A stretch of 64,000 nt of DNA, taken from Megalonaias nervosa. Lineage: Eukaryota; Mollusca; Bivalvia; Unionida; Unionidae. Both the position numbers and the translations under genes were made by a program. The notes beneath the pieces were generated by a model, which was not told the origin of the DNA, did no database searches, and saw nothing but the letters and a program-made list of their open reading frames with translations. Shown one piece after another: positions 57,893 through 64,000 of the stretch. Every line of letters begins with the position of its first letter. Position 1 is the first letter of the stretch. Location of the stretch: assembly GCA_016617855.1 (NCBI GenBank), contig JAECUM010003730.1, forward strand, positions 1 to 64,000. The letters run 5' to 3'.

Positions 57893-58027
57893 TCAGATCT
57901 GTCTGCAAACTGCAAAGACCCAAATCTGCCGTTGCATAATGCACTGGCAGTCTGCATGCTTTATGCTATGGCAGATTGATGTCTATGTTGTTGGCAATTG
58001 GATCTGACATAGCAAATATATATGGTA
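57893..58027. mobile_element. Foldback element, copy D (diverged)
   Basis: It shares 'aactgcaaagacccaaatctgcc.ttgcataatgcactggcag' and 'gctatggcagattgatgtctatgttgttggcaattgga' with copies A-C. It is shorter and more decayed; ends are not sharp. Confidence 0.5.
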
Positions 58028-59089
58028 TTTTTGGAATCCAAATTTGCAAGACCATGACCAATCCAAGAGGTTAAGCCATAAAATATCAAAAGATTTTAAA
58101 TTAACAGTATTTTTAGCTTCCACTCACGACACTGCAACCAAATGACCAGTATCTGAGTACACTGTTCAACACAGTGCTTACCAGATTGATTTCAAGAAGA
58201 TATAGGTGGAATGTTAATCAAATAATGTGTATGTTACTAAGCCTTCTTCCTTCTCTCTGAGTCACTGGATGCATGGCAAGATAAAACTGAAGAACCATGA
58301 CAGCTGCCTTCCTTAAGCAAATCTTTTCTTGTCGAAAGAGAAAAAAGAGCCAATCTTTTATGCTCTTGAAATTAGGTATCCTGGTGTTATGTTCTCATTT
58401 GCCCTTTTAAACAGTTATAAATGTTGGTGGGAAGTAATAGAGAGCACTCCAAAAAATGACAAATGTGCAAATAGGAAAATTATTACAAGAGTCAAATTAT
58501 ATAATTAATGCGCATGCATGTTTTGTTTTATTCAGTATATATCAGGTGTGTCATGTTAGTCCTAGTTTCATAAGGCATTCAGTGTTAGATGACCTAATTA
58601 CACAAAAATGCAATTTTTAAATCTGCCATCTTTCTTCTCTCCATTAGATTTGTTGTGAAATTTTCATTTTCAGCAGGTGCCAAGATTTGGAGACTGTGTC
58701 ATACTGTCAGCTTCCAATCCATTTGGAATCATACCCCACTATTAATCTTGGAAAGTCATGATCTAGCACAACTACAACCCAGCTCAGAATTATTTAATCA
58801 CTTCAAACCTTACAAATTTCAAACCATTTCCGCTGTCCACCAAAACATCTGTAATTTGGATAATTTGGAAAAATATACATGTAGTTGTCAACAGCAAGTA
58901 TAATCTTTTTAATCATCAATTCCATTTTTAGGAGATGGAGCAGCCTAATGCCCAAGATGATGTGCCAGATGTAATGCAGATTCTCATGCAGGTTATTAAA
59001 AAAAAAAAAAGTACTGAGAATAGTCCATTTTATGCCTGCTTCATATTTAATGGCCTTCTATGTAGGTAATTTAAACATCTGCAGAGAAA

Positions 59090-60030
59090 GCATTTTTCTT
59101 CTTTCAGAGTAACTTTGACATTTAATCAAAAAATTGACAGGATTTTTTTCATCAACCTAAATGCATGTTATCCACAAAGTTTGGGTCAAGTCCGTGAAGT
59201 ATATCCAATGTTATTATGTGGAAACATATTTTTTTCCCCTCATTAATGACTTCGACCTTTGACCTGTAAAACTATGAGTCAGAGCCTTCTTCCTAATCCT
59301 AAGCACAAGCCATCCAGAAAGTTTGATGTAGGTCATGCAGAACTAACATTACTGTGCATATACCATTTGAAACTGTGTCAATGACCATGACCTTTGACTC
59401 CTAAATCAACAGTGTTCTTCTTTATACCAAGTGCAAGCCATCAAAAAAGTTTAGGAACCATGTATGATGGAAGACGAGCTTTTGTGCTGAAGTAATTTTT
59501 CATCTTTCAGTTGGTGATCTCATCTTTTACCTACTGAGTCTGAAAACTATTAGGTTTTTCTTTTAAAAGCACAAACCATCCATTAAAACCAACAAAATAA
59601 AACCTGTTTCCTGTTGATGGTGGAGAACTTGAATTATTGTGGTGAAAACATCTGTATTCTTTCAGTCACTAAGACCTTGACCTTTTGGCTAAAAAATCAT
59701 CATAGAGTTCTTCATTACCCCAAGAGCAAGTTGTGCACAGAGCCTGGTAAATGTATATGAGGAATTTTGTTATTGTACGGAAGCCATTTTCCTTTCCTTT
59801 TAGCAAGTGACCTTTACCTATGAGCTTTTCCAAGCAAACAATTTATTAGATTCTTCCTTACTTCAAGTGCAAATCTTTTTAATAAAGTTTAGCAACTCCA
59901 CACTGCACACAACTTGTGGTATTCTGTGGAAACAAAACTGGTTACAAATGGACAAAAAGACAGCTCAAAAGATGGATCAATACAATACGCTCTGCCTTAA
60001 GTCCGTATGTAGCTACAGTAGCTCATCAAT
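59090..60030. repeat. GACCTTTGACC-type ~135-bp tandem array
   Basis: The landmark 'gacctttgacc' (or decayed forms) recurs at about 59253, 59388, 59523, 59673 and 59805. Each is followed by 'cttcttc.ta..ccaagtgcaagccatcca.aaagttt' and 'gtggaaac'. About six to seven diverged units are present. The pattern resembles a repeat common in molluscan genomes. Open frames over it are artefacts. Confidence 0.75.
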
Positions 60031-60239
60031 GTGATTAAAATAAAATAAGGAAAATAAAATAGGGATGAAGCCATGAGTGACAAAATTCTGTATCACAACA
60101 ATATTCTTGTAGTATAGTCAAGACTTTATTATTTGTTCCAAGACTGAAAGTGGTGTATGATTCATAATGGGTAAGAAGCTGACTATAATCAAAGAACTAA
60201 AAACAGGCCATTCAGCTGGAGCAATCTGTATCATTTGCC

Positions 60240-60880
60240 ACATTCAAATCCACACTTTAGTATTCATACACTTTTTTGTTTGTTTGTACCCTCTACCGAC
60301 TTTAAAAACAAAATGCATCAAGGATATAAAAAATACACAGAACTAAGCCATTTCATTCATCAATTTATAAATTCTAACATGGCAGCCACTAAGCGGTCCC
60401 TAACACTGTTGAATTATTGGTGTTTCAACACAAATGGAAGCTCCCCATGTACAACAGCAAACAGACTGCTAGCTGTCCATTTGTTTCTAGAATAATCTAT
60501 TTCAGTGAAGACAGTTTCATCTGTGAACAACATCTGCAATGTCTAGTTTTAATATTTCTAAAACAAACAAACAAATAAAGTGGAGGCACTCTCATATACA
60601 TGTGTTCAAAGAGACTGAACTACATCACATGTCTGAAAACACAGACCCAACCGGGCAAACACACCGACCTTATTATTAAAGTAACTCCTGTTTGATCTGA
60701 AACGGCAACAAGCTGACAAGTGTTTGGGGCCCCATGGTGCTGGGAAGGTTACAGAGTATAAAACTGATGAATGAAATGAGTACATCTTGTGCATTTTTTA
60801 TATCCTTGACATTGCAAGTTTCTGAAATCGGAAGGTTTGTACAAACAGGAAAGTATGCTATAGTGAAACTTGTGATTGTG
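60240..60880. mobile_element. Long-TIR DNA element, tandem copy 1
   Basis: The left arm (about 60265-60370: 'tttgtaccctctaccgactttaaaaacaaaatgcatcaaggatataaaaaa') is repeated inverted at about 60755-60855. The arms are about 90-100 bases. The interior contains 'ccctaacactgttgaattattgg.gtttcaa'. No long open frame. A second copy follows at 60925-61595 in the same orientation. Confidence 0.7.
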
Positions 60881-60924
60881 TTTTTAATGATGTTTGACTT
60901 TCTACAGACTTCAAATAAATTGAT

Positions 60925-61595
60925 TAAATCTACAGTATTTGCATACTCTCCAGGTTGTTTGTATCGCCCTTCAGATTTTAAAAACGAAATGCATCATGGA
61001 TAAAAATTAAGCAAAAAAATTTCATCATTCATTCACTGATTTATAAATTCGAACACCACTGTCGCCAACAAGTCCCTAACACTGTCAAATTATTGGCGTT
61101 TCAATGCAAATGGCAGCTGCCCATGTAAACAAGCAAACACACTGCTTGCTGTCCATTTCTGGTTTCAAGAAAAGTCATTTCAGTAAAAACAGCATTGTCT
61201 GTGTACAATATTTGCAATCTCTAGTTTTAATATTTTTAAAACAAACTGAACAAATAAATAGCAGGAACTCTTGTATACATGTGTTCAAAGAGATGTAAAT
61301 CCAAAATTTAAGGAATTATGGTGATTTTCAAAGATAATGAACTACATCAATTTGTTGCTTGAAAGCACAGAATTGCCAATTCAAATATGGCGACCATGTT
61401 GCTAAACAAACCCATTTGATTTGTAAAGCTAACAGGTTGACAGTGTTTGAGACCCCCTGGTGACAAGCAGGTTAGAACTTATAAATCAATAGGAAATGAC
61501 TAAATTTTGTGCACTCTTTTATATCCTTGATGCCTTTTGTTTTTAAAATTGGTAGGAGGTACAAACGGGAAGGTGTGAGAATACTATAATAAAGC
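60925..61595. mobile_element. Long-TIR DNA element, tandem copy 2
   Basis: It aligns with copy 1 throughout: left arm 'tttgtatcgcccttcagattttaaaaacgaaatgcatcatgga', interior 'ccctaacactgtcaaattattggcgtttcaatgcaaatgg', inverted right arm ending 'ggtaggaggtacaaacgggaaggtgtgagaatactata'. The outer end consensus reads TATAGTATTCTCACACCTTC. The copies differ by substitutions and small indels, so the duplication is not recent. Confidence 0.7.
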
Positions 61596-61614
61596 ATCAT
61601 CTCTTTCAGGATAG

Positions 61615-62521
61615 TGTTATATATATGTAATTTAATTACTTATGTGTTAGTTTTAAATTCTCTTTACTTTTATTTTTATTTCATTATATGTTATTGTAAT
61701 GATAACTTTATTCACTGATTTGACATTTTTCCGGAAAATTCAGTTCAGTTCGTTTTGACTTGACAAACAGCCAGTAGTTTTAAACTTTGTATATTTTGCT
61801 GACCTAGATTCAGAGCCAGTTTCAACTTTGTAGTAAACAACTCTTTTTTTAATTTTTTTTTTATTGTTGAATCTTATAGTAAGAATCGTTAAGTAGAATT
61901 GAATTCGTCCATGTTGGACGTGATAGCCGGCGTGTGGTTTTACTATGCTGCTTGAATTAAGTGATCACACGACCCATAACATGGATCTAAATTGCGTTTC
62001 AGTTAGGGTTAAAACTGATGTTTCATAGTGATTTTTGGTCAGTCATAATTCATACCTTTGGAGCTCAAAGGTATTATTTCTGTTGTTGCCAGTCTGAGTT
62101 GAATCTTTTATTTCAAATAATTTATTTTCCCTGGGAATATCTAGTGCTCATCAGAATTCTTCGACAAAGACATTTACTGAAAATTATTCAAAATTCTAAA
62201 GCCGGAATATTATTCTTGGTGATTCAACAAGGAACTGTTGACACGACAACACAAAGCAGGTTAAAGAAGACGTCATCGCCTTCCATCTTGGAACTTCATC
62301 GGGATTCGAACTTTGATGCACTTAAAACTTTTTATTGATAGGACTTATATTTTTAATTATTGGATTAATTTTTGGATTTGATTCATAAACAAACCATAAG
62401 TCCTTTTTCATATTTTTACCTTGTTTTTTTTCTAGGGAAATAATTATTTTGTTAAATTTTACAAAGCTTGTTGGCTTCACTCTTTTCTTTGTTACTTTTG
62501 TACAAGCCTAGACACGTAACA
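61615..62521. mobile_element. Solo LTR, copy 2 (~907 bp), inverted relative to copy 1
   Basis: It begins TGTTATATATATG and ends GACACGTAACA. A perfect 4-bp duplication ATAG flanks it at 61611-61614 and 62522-62525. It aligns with copy 1 in opposite orientation, including 'ccttccat.ttggaacttcat', 'ataggactta' and 'tctagggaaataa'. The 106-codon open frame at 62018-62338 lies inside the LTR and shows no domain. Such LTRs arise by recombination between the two LTRs of a full element. Confidence 0.8.
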
Positions 62522-64000
62522 ATAGAACACAAAAAAAATTGCACAAGCTTAACTGAAATAAAACAATTCAACTGCTGTTATTAGCATATAACACAAATTA
62601 TTACAGGTTGTGAAAGTGTGCTAATCACTATCAAACTAGTCAATTGCTGCAAAAATACTATATTCCACTTTTAAAAGCTTGAACTTTTCCAAACCCAGCA
62701 CCTGCATACAAGCATCCCAAAGAGTCACAGCACTAAATGTTAGATTTTCAAAATTGTTGTCAACTGAAGACTTGGTATTAGCTTGTAAATTCATGCTCCA
62801 AACAAACCTGTTGCATTTTTATTTCTTAGGTCAGTCCCTCTTGCCAACCCTGTCTTTCCACCCATTACAAATGTTCAAATCCTCCCTTGTTTTTCTTCTT
62901 AAAATTCTTAATGATTTTAATTATATAAACTGGGCTTTAATGCAAAATCCAAGAGACTTCATTTTGCATTTCATTCAAAAGTAGGCTGTCAAAGAAGCAC
63001 ACCACTGCATTCACTCTATGAACAATAGAGTTGTTCATAAATTTTAAACCAAAATGAAAAGTACAAGGCAGATGAAAGTGTAAGCCAAAAAGAAATTGCA
63101 TAATCGTGACTATAGCATTTAAAATATTTTTATTACTTTTTATTCCTAACACTGAACAGAAGACTTGTCAACCAATAACCAATATTTACATACCCATAAC
63201 TCTCTGTTCAAAGCTTCCCATTCATTATTTCCATTATTTGAAAATCTTCTCTGGCCAGGTTCAAATATAGGGTACATTCCCATATAAACGATAACTTCTT
63301 GCTAATTTTAGACCTATTTTTGGACATCAATATTTTGTAAGTGAAATTCAACATTAACATCAAAATGGACTCAAGCAGACGACATATTGCTGGAATGAGA
63401 CAGAAGAGTTCCAAAGAAATGGACATCAAAATTTGACAAGCACCTATCAAACAAGGGATGCAGAAAGTGGGGAAAGTCACAATTTATCACAGCTGTACAC
63501 AGATGTAGGTGAAATTAATTTCAAAAACAAAACTTGACAAAACACTGAAACAAAGCAAACAGTATTATGAAAAATTGTGGATTAGTTTTTCAGACCTATA
63601 TTCTAGATTGGCTACATGAAGGCTACACTATATTGAATGCAATGAGGTATTCAGTCAAAAGCAAACGGGGGAACCCTGAAACCAATGTTTACGTCTTGTG
63701 TTATAAGAAGGCCATGCCAGTTTAGCACACTGCTTCTAGTCAACCAACATAGCATAAAATCATAACATGGAAAGAAAAAATAAACAATTTTATACCAATT
63801 CAAGCATCTAAACCAAAACCAAGTATAAAAAATATTCTTTCAAAATCAGAATCTCATGCAATATATTCAACATGAAAATCTGTGTGGACATATCATTCCT
63901 CATGCAAATGAGATGTATTTCATCTCCAATCCATCTCACCTACCTTTCTGTGAATACCCGTCCACAATTCAATTGTCCACTTTCAATCTGCAAAGTAGTG

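Larger units (their letters stand above)
51772..64000. other. Region upstream of putative RBFOX start exon
   Basis: This 12-kb region could hold the promoter and 5' UTR exons, or be a further intron. I recognise no coding exon. Named repeats are listed separately. The open frame at 51683-52162 on the plus strand overlaps putative exon 1 and has no domain, so I treat it as a shadow. Stretches at 53.3-55.9 and 62.6-64 kb hold nothing I can name. Confidence 0.5.

Noticed and set aside
62018..62338. 106-codon open frame as a gene
   Set aside because: It lies wholly inside the solo LTR, and the homologous region of the other LTR is not open in the same way.

Overview
The window is eukaryotic: AT-rich, almost no long open reading frames, short exons with GT-AG boundaries separated by kilobase introns, and dense small repeats. 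It is probably from a mollusc, most likely a bivalve. That inference rests on tRNA-derived SINEs, V-SINE-like fragments carrying a 'ggcttaacgcc' stretch, and a 'gacctttgacc' tandem repeat, all of which resemble common bivalve repeats. The species cannot be fixed from the sequence.

The only gene I can support is an RBFOX (fox-1/A2BP1) RNA-binding splicing regulator on the minus strand. Seven coding exons can be assembled in frame, reading from high to low coordinates: 51771-51661 (putative start exon), 33976-33785, 25033-24890, 20978-20925, 12331-12239, 6440-6377 and 4002-3846. Together they give about 271 residues: an N-terminal low-complexity region, one complete RRM, and the start of an alanine-rich C-terminal region. 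The gene runs off the left edge, so the Tyr/Ala/Gly-rich C-terminus and 3' UTR are missing. Exon lengths of 144, 54 and 93 nt match the vertebrate RRM exons.

The most interesting observation is at the 93-nt exon that encodes RNP1. Its 3' splice site is UGCAUGCAG|GG, its 5' splice site is GAG|GUGCAUGG, and a further UGCAUG lies about 25 nt upstream in the intron. (U)GCAUG is the RBFOX binding motif. The layout resembles the vertebrate circuit in which Fox proteins repress this exon in their own transcript and so produce an RRM-defective isoform.

The introns and upstream flank are a patchwork of mobile elements. Left part (1-21 kb): exons 4-7, two foldback elements plus one at 10.6 kb, and a SINE. 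Middle (21-34 kb): adjacent elements with TTAA-containing termini, a SINE, a 1.4-kb TIR element and exons 2-3. Intron 1 (34-51.6 kb): SINEs, a decayed ~135-bp tandem array interrupted by two direct copies of a hAT-like fragment encoding a BED-type zinc finger, a solo LTR and microsatellites. Upstream flank (51.8-64 kb): V-SINE fragments, a foldback element, a GACCTTTGACC array, two tandem long-TIR elements, and a second solo LTR inverted relative to the first. I saw no tRNA, rRNA or CRISPR, and nothing resembling a prokaryotic system.
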